DNA from: Pseudomonadota bacterium
GTDB lineage: Bacteria > Pseudomonadota > Gammaproteobacteria > Burkholderiales > Burkholderiaceae_E
Reading direction: 5' to 3'
DNA length: 45,446 nt
NCBI GenBank assembly: GCA_029779755.1
Contig: JAKOZZ010000174.1
Location: 1 to 45,446 of the forward strand
The notes beneath the pieces were generated by a model. It was given only the letters and a program-made list of their open reading frames with translations, ran no database searches and was not told the origin of the DNA. Position numbers and translations under genes: made by a program. Shown piece after piece: positions 10,633 to 19,442 of this stretch. Each line of letters begins with the position of its first letter. Positions within the stretch are counted from its first letter, which is position 1.

Positions 10633-11364
10633 TCAGGGCAGGAAGGCGGGCGACAGCAGCCGCAGGCCGATCGACAGCCACCGCTCGCGCGTGTCGCTGC
10701 CGAAGCGGTTGCCGACGGTCGCGTCCACCTGCACGTGGTTCGGCACGATCCAGTGACGCACACCCACCTGCAGGAACGGGCGGCCGGTGTTCTGGCCGAA
10801 GGTCTCGGCGATCAGCCAGGTGCCGGGCGTGAGCTGCGTCTCCGAGCCGATGCCCCAGGTGATGCGGTCGCGCCGGGCCTGGCGATCGTGGAGCAGACCG
10901 ATGTTGGTGTGCAGCACGAAGCGGTCGTCCAGGAACGAGAAGCTGGCCGGCACGTAGCCGTACAGGTCACCGATCAGGTTGCGGTCGGTGTTGATGGCGG
11001 GATGGCACACGTTGCCCAGCACGAGGCCGACCCCCCAGCCGTTCGGCGTCAGCGGGCGCAGCAGCGTCTTGCCCTGCAGCACCAGGTCGGTGGTGCGCGT
11101 GCCGCCCGCGTCGCGTCCCACCGCGCCGCCGATCGTGAGCTCCAGGTTGCCGGTGACGTTGCAGGACGGCAGCGCCCAGAACTCCGTGCTCTCACGGTTG
11201 CGGCGTGCCCAGCTCTCGACCTGGCACGACTTCGCGTCGACGAGGCGCGCATCGTCGGTGATCATCGGCCGTGCCGCATGGGCGCCGGCGCCGCAGAGCG
11301 CGGCGGCCAGGGCGCAGGTCGCGAGGGCGCAGGCGGGCAGGTGGAATCGCGGGCGGCGGCGCAT
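10633..11364 (-). CDS. Putative outer-membrane or periplasmic beta-rich protein
   Basis: The 243-residue protein begins with a classic signal peptide: basic MRRRPR, a hydrophobic core and AHA as the likely cleavage site near residue 30. The mature part opens with RPMITDDARLVD and contains alternating hydrophobic/polar strands with many Gly, Trp and Tyr, as in small outer-membrane barrels or the 'MetA phenol-degradation' barrel group. Two cysteines (CQVE, SCNVTG) may form a disulfide. No enzymatic motif is visible. It is divergent from the LeuB-like gene across 158 bp that contain a G-rich hexamer repeat. The function is unknown. Confidence 0.65.
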   Translation of the reverse strand: MRRRPRFHLPACALATCALAAALCGAGAHAARPMITDDARLVDAKSCQVESWARRNRESTEFWALPSCNVTGNLELTIGGAVGRDAGGTRTTDLVLQGKTLLRPLTPNGWGVGLVLGNVCHPAINTDRNLIGDLYGYVPASFSFLDDRFVLHTNIGLLHDRQARRDRITWGIGSETQLTPGTWLIAETFGQNTGRPFLQVGVRHWIVPNHVQVDATVGNRFGSDTRERWLSIGLRLLSPAFLP

Positions 11365-11420
11365 GCGGGAATCGGTCCGTCAGGATCGGGTGCGGGGCAG
11401 GTGTGGGCGGGGAAGGTGCA

Positions 11421-11454
11421 GGGTGGGTGCGGGTGCGGGTGCGGGTGCGGGTGC
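11421..11454 (+). repeat. G-tract hexamer repeat (GGGTGC)5
   Basis: Five perfect copies of GGGTGC fill 11425-11454, preceded by GGGT at 11421. Six G3 tracts are separated by 1-3-base loops, which meets the usual pattern for a G-quadruplex on the + strand. The repeat lies in the divergent spacer, 57 bp after the outer-membrane gene's start and 68 bp before the LeuB-like start. Confidence 0.9.
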
Positions 11455-11522
11455 GCAGTGTGCACCGACGCCGCGGGGCAGTACAGTGAAGGTTCCATGA
11501 CACCTGCCAGGACTGCCTCCAG

Positions 11523-12635
11523 ATGACCGCTCACCGGATTCTCGTGCTCGGAGGCGACGGCGTCGGCCCCGAGGTGACGGCGCAGGCCGTGCGCGTTGCA
11601 CAGTGGCTGATCGCGCGCTGCGGCATTCCGCTGGAACTCGTCGAGGCGCCGTACGGCATGTCGGCGTGGCAGGCGCACGGAGCGATCCTGCCCGACCCGA
11701 CGCTGGCGGCCGTGCGCAACGCCGATGCGATCCTGTTCGGTGCGATCGGCGACTATCCCGGTGTGCCGGTCGAGATCCGCCGGGCCGGCAGCGTGCTGCG
11801 TCTGCGGCGCGAGCTGGGCCTGTTCGCCAACCTTCGGCCGGTGCGCTACTGGTCGCCGCTCAGCGCGAGCTGCCCGCTGCGTGCGGAGGTGGCCGGCGGC
11901 ACCGACATCGCGATCGTGCGCGAGAACACCGGCGGCCTGTACTTCGGCACCCCGCGCGGCACGACCACGCTCGCCGACGGGCGGCGCGAGTCCGTCAACA
12001 CGCTGCGCTATGCCAGCGACGAGATCGAGCGGGTTGCGCGGTTCGCGTTCGAGCTGGCTCGCACCCGCGGCGGCCGGCTGTGCTCGGTCGACAAGTCGAA
12101 CGTGCTCGAGAACGGCGTGCTGTGGCGGCAGACTGTGACGGCGCTGCATGCGCGCGAGTACGCGGACGTCGCCCTGTCGCACATGCTGGTCGACAACTGC
12201 GCGATGCAGCTCGTGCGCGATCCGCGGCAGTTCGACGTGATCGTGACCGAGAACATGTTCGGCGACATCCTGTCGGACGGTGCCGGCGCCATCGCCGGTT
12301 CGCTCGGCATGCTGCCGTCGGCCTCGCTCGGGGCGGTCGACGCGGCCGGGCACCGTCCTGCGCTGTACGAGCCGGTGCATGGCAGTGCGCCCGACATCGC
12401 GGGGAAGGGGCTGGCGAACCCGATCGGCGCGATCCTCAGCCTGGCACTGCTGCTGCGGCATTCGGCCGGCGTGCCCGACGTGGCCGCCATGCTCGAGGCC
12501 GCGGTCGAGGGCGCGCTCTCCGGCGGCGCGCGCACGGCCGACATCGCCGCGCCAGGCGAACCGGTGATCGGCACGGTGGCCATGGGCGATGCGGTGCTCG
12601 CCGCGCTGGAGGCGGCGCTGCGGGCACGCGGCTGA
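11523..12635 (+). CDS. LeuB-like isocitrate/isopropylmalate-family dehydrogenase
   Basis: The 370-residue protein is a beta-decarboxylating dehydrogenase. It has a start-near GGDGVGPEV, substrate-binding LRLRRELGLFANLRP, VRENTGGLYFG, the catalytic Lys in SVDKSNVLENG, the metal aspartates in MFGDILSDGAG, and the NAD-binding PVHGSAPDIAG. LeuB oxidises 3-isopropylmalate in leucine synthesis. Canonical LeuB has a GAVGGPKW-type loop; here it is GAIGDYPGVPVEIR, so this may be a paralogue using another 3-substituted malate or tartrate-like substrate. It stands alone, without leuC or leuD. AGGA about 10 bases upstream supports ATG 11523. The gene ends four bases before the stop of the facing reductase. 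Confidence 0.85.
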   Translation: MTAHRILVLGGDGVGPEVTAQAVRVAQWLIARCGIPLELVEAPYGMSAWQAHGAILPDPTLAAVRNADAILFGAIGDYPGVPVEIRRAGSVLRLRRELGLFANLRPVRYWSPLSASCPLRAEVAGGTDIAIVRENTGGLYFGTPRGTTTLADGRRESVNTLRYASDEIERVARFAFELARTRGGRLCSVDKSNVLENGVLWRQTVTALHAREYADVALSHMLVDNCAMQLVRDPRQFDVIVTENMFGDILSDGAGAIAGSLGMLPSASLGAVDAAGHRPALYEPVHGSAPDIAGKGLANPIGAILSLALLLRHSAGVPDVAAMLEAAVEGALSGGARTADIAAPGEPVIGTVAMGDAVLAALEAALRARG

Positions 12636-12639
12636 CCGC

Positions 12640-13725
12640 TTACGGGATCACCCGCCGCGCGCGCAGGCGCGCCATCCAGTCGCGGAACATCTGTTCGGTG
12701 TCGATGCAGTCGCCGAAGCCGGCCTGCCGCAGCTTGATCGTGCTGACGATCACCGGCGGCGGCGCCTCGCGCGCGCGATAGCCGAAGCAGAAGTCCGCAT
12801 AGTGGTGCGATTCGCCGAGCAGGTCGGCGAGCTCGGGCGTGCGCAGCCCGTGGCGCTGCGCGATGTCCCGCCAGACGCCGGCCTGGGCGGGCATGAACTC
12901 GGCGATCGACCGCGGGCTGTCCGGTGCGATCGGCGTGTCCAGCGCGTCGGCCAGTGCGGGCCACACGTTGCGCCACACGAAGACGTCGCCGTTGGTGACG
13001 TTGAAGGTCTCGCCGCGCGCGGACGGGGCGTCGGCCGCCCACGCCAGCGCGCGGGCCAGCAGGCGTGCGTCGGTGGCCTCCATGACGTTGGACGGGCCGC
13101 CCGGATACCCGAACGGCAGGCCGCGCTCCCGGCAGATCGCCGCATACGCACCGATCGCGGGCACCAGGTTCATCGCCACGCCGAGTGCGTCGCCGAACAC
13201 GAGTTGCGGGCGGAAGATCGTGAAGCCGAAGCCGTGCCGCGCAGCCGCTGCGCGCAGATGGTCCTCCTGCAGCCAGTAGAAATTCTCGTGCGGGTCGCGC
13301 GGCGCAGACTCGCGTGCCGGCACCGCCACCGGATGCAGATGCACGCCGTACGCCTTCGTGCCCTGCAGCAGGCTCACGTGCTGCAGCGTGCCGCGCGCGG
13401 CCATCGGATCGAGCAGGTTGCGCAGCATGCCGAGGTTGGTCTGCATCTGGTCCTGCTCGCGCCAGCCGCGCACCAGCCCCGGCTTCTCGTACAGGGCCGC
13501 GTACACCAGGTGGCTGGCCTCGGGCAGCGCCGCGACCGCGGCGGCGCACCCGGCGGGATCGGTCAGGTCCGCGCACACGTGTCGCCCTCTGAAACCCGCC
13601 GGCAGTTCGGGCGTGCGGCGCGACAGCGCGACGACCTCCCAGTCGCCCCGCTCGGCGAAGTGCTCCAGTGCCGCATGCCCGACGACGCCGGTTGCGCCCG
13701 CGATCACCACCGTTCTGTTCCTCAT
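12640..13725 (-). CDS. PRISE-type SDR reductase (progesterone 5-beta-reductase/iridoid synthase-like)
   Basis: The 361-residue extended SDR has an N-terminal GATGVVG nucleotide-binding loop (residues 9-15) and VVALSRR for the NADPH phosphate. The PRISE active-site wording is ENFYWLQEDHL, with the Tyr in place and the Lys of the classical YxxxK absent, as in that family. FRPQLVFGDALG and FNVTNGDVF also fit. PRISE enzymes reduce activated C=C bonds of enones; bacterial members are known in Burkholderiales, but the physiological substrate is unknown. ATG 13725 follows GGGGAG at good spacing. It is divergent from the Liv-type operon across 145 bp, so it may belong to the same regulon. Confidence 0.83.
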   Translation of the reverse strand: MRNRTVVIAGATGVVGHAALEHFAERGDWEVVALSRRTPELPAGFRGRHVCADLTDPAGCAAAVAALPEASHLVYAALYEKPGLVRGWREQDQMQTNLGMLRNLLDPMAARGTLQHVSLLQGTKAYGVHLHPVAVPARESAPRDPHENFYWLQEDHLRAAAARHGFGFTIFRPQLVFGDALGVAMNLVPAIGAYAAICRERGLPFGYPGGPSNVMEATDARLLARALAWAADAPSARGETFNVTNGDVFVWRNVWPALADALDTPIAPDSPRSIAEFMPAQAGVWRDIAQRHGLRTPELADLLGESHHYADFCFGYRAREAPPPVIVSTIKLRQAGFGDCIDTEQMFRDWMARLRARRVIP

Positions 13726-13870
13726 TCTGCCGCTCCCCTGACGTGCGTCCCGATGATACGGTTTGACAGTACACTTGCAGCCCGACGCGGGACGGGTCCC
13801 GAGCGCGGCGGACGTCGCTGCACGTGCGTGCGCGCGGGTTTCGCCGAGAAAAACACGACAGGAGACGAGC

Positions 13871-15007
13871 ATGAAGCTGATTCGCAGGATCGGGGTGGCG
13901 GCGCTCACCGCCTTCGGCCTCGCCACGGCGGTGCAGGCGCAGCCGGTGAAGGTCGGCGTGATCTTTCCGCTGAGCGGCGGCGCGGGCCCGTAGGGCCAGC
14001 TGCTGGTCAAGTCCATGCAGACGATGGCGACGCTGATCAACGAGTCGGGCGGCGTGCTCGGCCGACAGATCCAGATCGAGGCACGCGACGACGAGTCCAC
14101 CCCCGCGGTCGGCGTGTCGCGCGCCAACGAGCTGATCTCCGCCGGCGTGTCGGTGATCATCGAAGGCTGGAACAGCCCGGTCACGCTGGCGATGCAGCCG
14201 GTGATCAGCCGCGCCGGCGTGCTCGACATCACCGCCATCTCCAAGGCCGACCCGATCCTCTCGGGCGAAGGCAACCCGCTGGCCGTGCGCCTGAACAGCT
14301 CGAATTCGCAGGACGGCGCGGTCATCGCGAACTACCTGGCCAACCGGCTGAAAGCGAAGCGCATCGCGTTCATGACGCAGAACGACGCGTACGGCAACGG
14401 CGCGCAGGCGTCCATCGAAGGCGAGCTCAAGAAGCTGAACCACGCCTACGAGAAGGTCGCCGAGGAGAAGTTCCCGTTCACGCAGGCCGACTTCCGGGTC
14501 GCGCTCACCAACGTGCGCTCGGCCAATCCCGATGCCACGGTGCTGATCAACGCGAGTGAAGGGCTCGGCATGCCGGCGCTGATCCGCCAGGCCCGCCAGG
14601 CGCGCATCCCCGGGCAGCTGGTGGCGGCGGTCGGCACGATGGCCCCGAGCGTGATCTCCGTGGCCGGTGACGCCGCCAACGGCGTGGTCGGCGCGGACAT
14701 CTATTTCCCCGACGTCGAGCCGTTCGCCTCCAATCCGGTCAACCAGCGCTTCGTCGCCAGGATGCAGGAGCAGCACAAGCACGCGCCCGACAAGTTCATG
14801 GCGCTGGGCGCCGCGGCGCTCCAGGTGTGGGCGCTGGCCGCCAACGAGCTGAAGACCCTCGATCGCGAGGCGATCGCCAAGCGCATTCGGGGCGGAACGT
14901 TCAAGAACACCATCCTCGGCGACATGTCGTTCGCGCCGAACGGCCAGCTGGCGTCGCGCCATTACGTGTTCACCATCCAGGGCCAGAAGATGGTCGTCGA
15001 GAAGTAA
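13871..15007 (+). pseudogene. Liv-type branched-chain/amide ABC substrate-binding protein, interrupted by an amber codon
   Basis: The frame encodes a 378-codon type I periplasmic binding protein: signal peptide MKLIRRIG...VQA (cleavage near residue 23), mature start QPVKVGVIFPLSGG, then a complete LivJ-like body (GGVLGRQIQIEARDD, TQNDAYGNGA) to VVEK. Codon 41 is TAG (13991-13993) in the conserved ligand-loop region just after GGAGP; the same reading frame continues with no shift. Relatives have Tyr, Gln or similar there, so one base change from CAG, TAC or TAT explains it. AGGAG precedes ATG 13871. It heads an ABC operon whose other genes are intact. The options are a recent loss, readthrough, downstream re-initiation (which would lack the signal peptide) or a sequencing error. 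Confidence 0.88.
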
Positions 15008-15045
15008 GCGACGACGGAGGTGACGGACGACGGATCGGGGCCACG

Positions 15046-15822
15046 ATGACGGCAGCTTCGAAGCCGGTCCTTCAGGTCGAAGGACTGGGGGTCAGCTACG
15101 GCGCGCTGACCGCACTCGACGACGTGAGCTGGGCGGTCGGCGCGGGCGAGCTGCTGGGCATCATCGGCCCCAATGGCGCCGGCAAGAGCTCCTGCTACGA
15201 CGCCGTGACCGCGATGGTCACGCGTCGCGGCCGCGTGCTGCTCGACGGCGAAGACGTCACCGACGTGCCCGCGCATCGGCTCGCCGAACGCGGCCTGAAG
15301 CGCGCGTTCCAGCAGAACGCGTTCTTCCACGAACTGACGGTGCTCGACAACATGCTGGCGGTGATGCACGACACCGCCGGCACCGGGCTGCTGGCCAGCA
15401 CGCTGGCGCCGTTCGCTGCTGCGCGCCGGCGCAAGGCCTCGGAGGCTGGCGCCGTCGCCACGCTCGAACGCTTCGGGGTCGGCGCCGAGTACCACCACCG
15501 TCTGCCCACCGCCATCCCCTACGGCACCCAGCGCATGCTGTCGGTGGCGCTCGCGCACGGCGCCCGCGCGCGGGCGCTGCTGCTCGACGAGCCGGGTGCC
15601 GGTCTCGGCGGCGCCGACATGGACCGCCTGGTGCAGATGCTGCACGCGCTCAAGCGCGAAGGCCTGGCGCTGGTCGTCATCGAACATCACATGGACCTGA
15701 TCATGGCGGTCGCCGACCGCATCGTCGTGCTCGACCAGGGGCGCTGCATCGCGATCGGTTCGCCGCGCGAGATCCAGCAGAACCAGGCGGTGCTCGAGGC
15801 CTACCTGGGGCGCACGGCATGA
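15046..15822 (+). CDS. ABC transporter ATP-binding protein, LivG-like
   Basis: The 258-residue ATPase has Walker A GPNGAGKSS (41-49), Q-loop FQQNAFF (88-94), a signature IPYGTQRM (157-164), Walker B ALLLDEPGAG (177-186) and an H-loop in VVIEHHMDLIM. LivG proteins normally read YGxQRRLEIAR at the signature; here it is YGTQRMLSVAL, a mild departure. It powers import with the LivF-like partner by binding the cytoplasmic loops of LivH and LivM. It starts 38 bases after the binding-protein gene, with GGAGGTGACGG upstream of ATG 15046, and overlaps the next gene by ATGA. Confidence 0.9.
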   Translation: MTAASKPVLQVEGLGVSYGALTALDDVSWAVGAGELLGIIGPNGAGKSSCYDAVTAMVTRRGRVLLDGEDVTDVPAHRLAERGLKRAFQQNAFFHELTVLDNMLAVMHDTAGTGLLASTLAPFAAARRRKASEAGAVATLERFGVGAEYHHRLPTAIPYGTQRMLSVALAHGARARALLLDEPGAGLGGADMDRLVQMLHALKREGLALVVIEHHMDLIMAVADRIVVLDQGRCIAIGSPREIQQNQAVLEAYLGRTA

Positions 15823-16637
15823 GCACCAGCCCGTCCTCCGTACCCGCCGCTGCGGCCGACGGTACGCGCCCCGGCGCACCGGGCGGTCTGCCCGGTTCCG
15901 CGGCCGCGCCGGAAGTCCTGCAGGTGGCCGGGCTGCGCGTCGCCTACGGCGGCAACAATGCACTCGACCTGGAGCGCCTGTCGCTGCGGCAGGGCGAGGT
16001 GCTGGGCGTGGTCGGCGCCAACGGTGCCGGCAAGTCCACGCTCGTCAACGCGATCGCCGGGTGGTCGCGCGGCACGCCGCGGGTGTCGGGCGCCGTGCGG
16101 CTCGACGGCGTCGACGTGTCCGCGCTGCCCGCCCACCGGCGCGCGCGCGCAGGGCTGCTGCTGGTGCCCGAAGGCAAGCTGGTGTTCGGACAGATGAGCG
16201 TCGACGAGAACCTGACCGTACCCGGCGACGTGCACGATGCGCCGGGGCGGCACGTCTACGACCGCGAAGAGGTCTTCGAACTGTTCCCGCGCCTGCGCGA
16301 GCGCCGCGGGCATCTCGGTTCGCAGTTGTCGGGCGGCGAACGGCAGATGCTCGGCATCGGCCGGGCGCTGATGCTGGGCCCGCGCGTGCTGATGCTCGAC
16401 GAGCCGTCCATCGGTCTGGCGCCGCGCCTGGTGTCGGCGGTGCTCGAGACCATGCGCACACTCGCGGGCAAGGGGCTGACGATCCTGCTGGTCGAGCAGA
16501 ACGTGCGCGCCGCCATCGAAGTGGTCGACCGCCTCGTGCTGCTCGAGCGCGGTCGCGTGATCGTCGAAGGCACGGCGTCCGAGATGCGCGACGACCCGCG
16601 CATCGCCGAGGCCTACCTCGGAGGAGGGCACGGATGA
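15819..16637 (+). CDS. ABC transporter ATP-binding protein, LivF-like
   Basis: The 272-residue ATPase has Walker A GANGAGKST (66-74), signature LSGGERQM (170-177), Walker B VLMLDEPSIGL (190-200) and the LivF wording VPEGKLVF and ILLVEQNVRAAIEVVDR. A ~30-residue Ala/Pro/Gly-rich N-terminal extension precedes the domain and is unusual for LivF (normally ~235 residues); a later start is possible, but the ATGA overlap with the LivG-like gene favours 15819. The stop overlaps the permease start by ATGA as well, so G, F and H are translationally coupled. Confidence 0.9.
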   Translation: MSTSPSSVPAAAADGTRPGAPGGLPGSAAAPEVLQVAGLRVAYGGNNALDLERLSLRQGEVLGVVGANGAGKSTLVNAIAGWSRGTPRVSGAVRLDGVDVSALPAHRRARAGLLLVPEGKLVFGQMSVDENLTVPGDVHDAPGRHVYDREEVFELFPRLRERRGHLGSQLSGGERQMLGIGRALMLGPRVLMLDEPSIGLAPRLVSAVLETMRTLAGKGLTILLVEQNVRAAIEVVDRLVLLERGRVIVEGTASEMRDDPRIAEAYLGGGHG

Positions 16638-17494
16638 ACCTCGGACAGCAGTTCCTCAACGGCCTGGTGCTCGGCCATGCCTACGCGCTGGTGGCGATCG
16701 GCTGGACTGTGCTGCTGGGCGTGGCGCGGCTGGTCAACTTCGGCCACGGCCAGATGTACATGCTGGGGGCCTTCGTCACCTGGTTCGCGATCTCCGGGCT
16801 GGGCCTGCCGTACGTGCTGGCCATCCCGGTGGCGATCGGCGCCGGCATCCTGGTGGGGCTGGTGCTGCAGCGCGTGATGCTGAAGGCCACGATCGACCAG
16901 AACCTCGTGTCGATCATGATCATGACGCTGGGGTTCGGCTACGTGCTGCACGGTGCCGCCGCCCTGGTGTTCGGCTCCACCGGACAGATCCTCGACACGC
17001 CGCTGGCGCAGAAGGAACTGGCGTTCGGCGACATGTGGCTGACGTGGCAGGACATCGCCATCGTCGTCGTCGCCATCGTCGAGTTCCTGGTGCTGAAGTT
17101 CGTGCTCGACCGCACGCGCATCGGCCGGCTGGTGCGCATGGTTGCCGAGGATCCGAAGCTGGCCGAGCTGGCGGGCGTCGACATCCGCCGTGTCTATCTC
17201 GCCGTGTTCGCCTTCGAAGGCGCGGCGGTGGCGTTCGCCGGTGCGATGGTGGGTCCTCGCACGCCCATCCTCACCTCGATGGGCTTCGAGGAGGTGATCA
17301 TGACCTTCGTCGTGGTGGTGCTGGGCGGCATCGGCAGCGTGTTCGGCAGCTACGTGGCCGGGCTCGCGCTGGGCCTGTTCACGGCGTTCTTCGGCGCGCT
17401 GATCTCGCCGGCCTACACCACCGCCGCCGCGTTTGCGGTGCTGATCGCGGTGCTCGTGCTGCGACCGGGCGGACTGGCCGCCGGGGCGCGCTGA
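16634..17494 (+). CDS. ABC transporter permease, LivH-like
   Basis: The 286-residue inner-membrane permease has about eight transmembrane segments. LivH hallmarks are NGLVLGHAYALVAIGWTVL at the N-terminus, LVNFGHGQMYMLGAF, and the conserved cytoplasmic coupling loop RMVAEDPKLAELAGVD that contacts the ATPases. GGIGSVFGSYVAGLALG near the C-terminus is also typical. It forms the channel together with the LivM-like protein. ATG 16634 overlaps the previous stop; GGAGG lies 8 bases upstream. Confidence 0.92.
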   Translation: MNLGQQFLNGLVLGHAYALVAIGWTVLLGVARLVNFGHGQMYMLGAFVTWFAISGLGLPYVLAIPVAIGAGILVGLVLQRVMLKATIDQNLVSIMIMTLGFGYVLHGAAALVFGSTGQILDTPLAQKELAFGDMWLTWQDIAIVVVAIVEFLVLKFVLDRTRIGRLVRMVAEDPKLAELAGVDIRRVYLAVFAFEGAAVAFAGAMVGPRTPILTSMGFEEVIMTFVVVVLGGIGSVFGSYVAGLALGLFTAFFGALISPAYTTAAAFAVLIAVLVLRPGGLAAGAR

Positions 17495-17558
17495 GCGCGC
17501 CGTCTGCGCCGACGCCCCCGCCCGCACCGTCACCCCACCCGGACCCGAAGCCCGAACC

Positions 17559-18548
17559 ATGCACACGACGATCCGCGGCATCGCGCTCCTGATCCTGGCC
17601 GTTGCGGCCTATTTCGCGCCCGTCCTCGCCGGCGGGTCCGGCGCCGTCTACAGCGCGCTGGTGCTGATCGCGATCTTCGCGGCGATGTCCTACGGGCTCG
17701 ACCTGATCGTGTCCGACCTGGGCGAGGTGAGTCTTGCGCACACGGTGTTCTTCGCGGTCGGGTGCTACACCACGGCGCTGCTGTCCACGCGCGCCGGCGC
17801 CGGCGGCTGGGCGACGCTGGGCGCGTCGATCGGCGCCGCGCTGCTGTTTGCGGCGGTCCTGGGGCTCATCACGCTGCGCCTGCGCGAATTCGTGTTCTCG
17901 CTGGTCACGTACGCCATTGCGGTGGTGGCGTCCACGGTGGCGCAGAACTGGTCGTTCCTGGGCGGCTCCGACGGTCTGCGCGGCATCCCCGTGCTCGACC
18001 TGTCGCTGCCGGGGCTCACCCTGAAGGCCGGCAACGACCGCGAGCTCTGGCCGATCGCATTCGGCCTGCTCGTGGTGGTGCTGTACCTGGTCGACCGCTT
18101 CCGCAATTCGCGCCTGGGCTCCGCCGCGGTCATGACGCACCTGAACACGCGGCTGGCGATCGTCTCCGGCATCGACCCGCAGCAGGTGCGCCTGAAGGTG
18201 TTCCTGTTCTCCGCGCCGATCACGGCGTCCGCCGGCTGGCTGTATGCGTACCAGCGTGCCTACGTGAGCGCCGACGTGCTCGATTCCTACTTCCTGATCT
18301 TCATGCTCACGGCCGTGGTGCTGGTGGGCCGGCGACTGCTGCTGGGGCCGCTGCTGGCGACCGTGCTGGTGCTCGGACAGGAGAAGTTTCTGTCGCTGGG
18401 CGGCTATGCCGACAAGATCATTCTCGGCAGCGTGCTGATCGCCACGCTGGCACTGTTCCCGAAAGGCCTGATCGGCTTCGTCGAGCCGCTGCGTGCGATG
18501 CTGCGCGGGCGTGGCGCGGACACGGTGCGCCGCAGCGGCGCGGCGTGA
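17559..18548 (+). CDS. ABC transporter permease, LivM-like
   Basis: The 329-residue permease has a LivM architecture: about nine hydrophobic helices, SYGLDLIVSDLGEVSLAHTVFFAVGCYTTALL, a periplasmic GSDGLRGIP segment and the coupling helix RLAIVSGIDPQQVRLKVF. FPKGLIGFVEP ends the core. Canonical LivM proteins read GxISLGHAAFxAIGAY at the first motif; here E-V-S-L-A-H-T is close. A 64-bp gap after the LivH-like gene is the only spacing in the operon, and it may carry its own ribosome site, although only GACCCGAAGCCC-like sequence is seen. It completes a G-F-H-M importer for a branched-chain amino acid, amide, or aromatic/short-chain acid. Confidence 0.9.
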   Translation: MHTTIRGIALLILAVAAYFAPVLAGGSGAVYSALVLIAIFAAMSYGLDLIVSDLGEVSLAHTVFFAVGCYTTALLSTRAGAGGWATLGASIGAALLFAAVLGLITLRLREFVFSLVTYAIAVVASTVAQNWSFLGGSDGLRGIPVLDLSLPGLTLKAGNDRELWPIAFGLLVVVLYLVDRFRNSRLGSAAVMTHLNTRLAIVSGIDPQQVRLKVFLFSAPITASAGWLYAYQRAYVSADVLDSYFLIFMLTAVVLVGRRLLLGPLLATVLVLGQEKFLSLGGYADKIILGSVLIATLALFPKGLIGFVEPLRAMLRGRGADTVRRSGAA

Positions 18549-18581
18549 CCCGGAGCGGGCCACGCACGCAGGCGGCAACCC

Positions 18582-19196
18582 TCAGGCGGCCGCGCTCGGG
18601 CGCGCCTTCATGCGCTCGTAGTGGGCGGCGATGTTGGTGTGCGCCGGGTCGATGCCCTGACCGACGTTCTTGCCGAAGTCGAGGAACGCGAACAGCAGGA
18701 TGTCGGCCATCGTGAGCCGCTTGCCGCACACGAAGTCCTTGCCTTCCATCAGCCCGTTCAGCCAGCCCAGCTTCTGCTGCGCGATCTTCTTGAAGTCGTC
18801 GGCCGCCTGCGGGATGCAGTGCATGCGGCTCTGGAACATCTTCAGGCCTTCGGCGTAGCGGAAGCCGGCGGTCAGCGGCTCGACGATCTGCAGGTCGATG
18901 CGGCGCGTCCACATGCGTGTCTCGGCGCGCTCCAGCGCGTTGGCGCCCACCAGCGAGTGACCGGACGGCGCGATCTCGTCGAGGTACTCGGCGATGGCGG
19001 TGATCTCGGCCAGCACGAACCCGTTGTCGAGTTCCAGCGCGGGCAGACCGCCCGCCGGGTTCTTCGCCAGGTACGGCGCCTGGCGGTTCTCGCCGCCGCG
19101 CAGATCGACGGTGACCTTGGGCAGCGTGATGCCGCGCTCGGCGGCGAACATGCGCACGAAGCGGGGGTTGGGGCCGACGGAATCGTAGAGCAGCAT
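18582..19196 (-). CDS. Glutathione S-transferase family protein
   Basis: The 204-residue protein has a thioredoxin-like GST N-domain (MLLYDSVGPNPRFVRMF, KNPAGGLPALEL, LAEITAIAEYLDE) and an all-helical C-domain with the N-capping box LTMADILLFAFLDF. The cis-Pro before the ALEL strand and the conserved acidic residue binding the glutathione gamma-Glu are visible. Bacterial GSTs conjugate or reduce electrophiles, or isomerise aromatic-pathway intermediates; no class-specific catalytic residue can be named with confidence. ATG 19196 follows GGAG. It is convergent with the Liv operon, 33 bases from its end, without a clear terminator. Confidence 0.88.
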   Translation of the reverse strand: MLLYDSVGPNPRFVRMFAAERGITLPKVTVDLRGGENRQAPYLAKNPAGGLPALELDNGFVLAEITAIAEYLDEIAPSGHSLVGANALERAETRMWTRRIDLQIVEPLTAGFRYAEGLKMFQSRMHCIPQAADDFKKIAQQKLGWLNGLMEGKDFVCGKRLTMADILLFAFLDFGKNVGQGIDPAHTNIAAHYERMKARPSAAA

Positions 19197-19442
19197 GGGG
19201 GGGTCTCCGGTGATGGGTCTTGAGTGAGGTCTCGGGGGGCGTCGCGTATGCGAACCGTTCGATCTTACCGTCTGCTCGAGTCCGCATCGCACCTGCATCG
19301 CGCCCGGCGCGCGTCGACATGACCCGTCTGCATCGACGTCTACATCGACCCGTCTACGTCGCCGGTCGTATGGCCGTCGGCGGCACGGCGCGCGACCATG
19401 TCCGTGCGCCGCTTCCGTGCGCATCCCGCCAGGAGAACCGCC

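Noticed and set aside
13763..13768. Perfect TTGACA upstream of the Liv operon
   Set aside because: No acceptable -10 lies 16-18 bases downstream, so I did not call a promoter.
12008..14962. Long antisense open frame across the LeuB, PRISE and binding-protein genes
   Set aside because: It crosses three recognised genes in other frames, has no ribosome site and no protein-like pattern.
19320..19360. Short CGTCTACATCGAC-like repeats
   Set aside because: Only three degenerate copies of a codon-like pattern; not convincing as a regulatory array.
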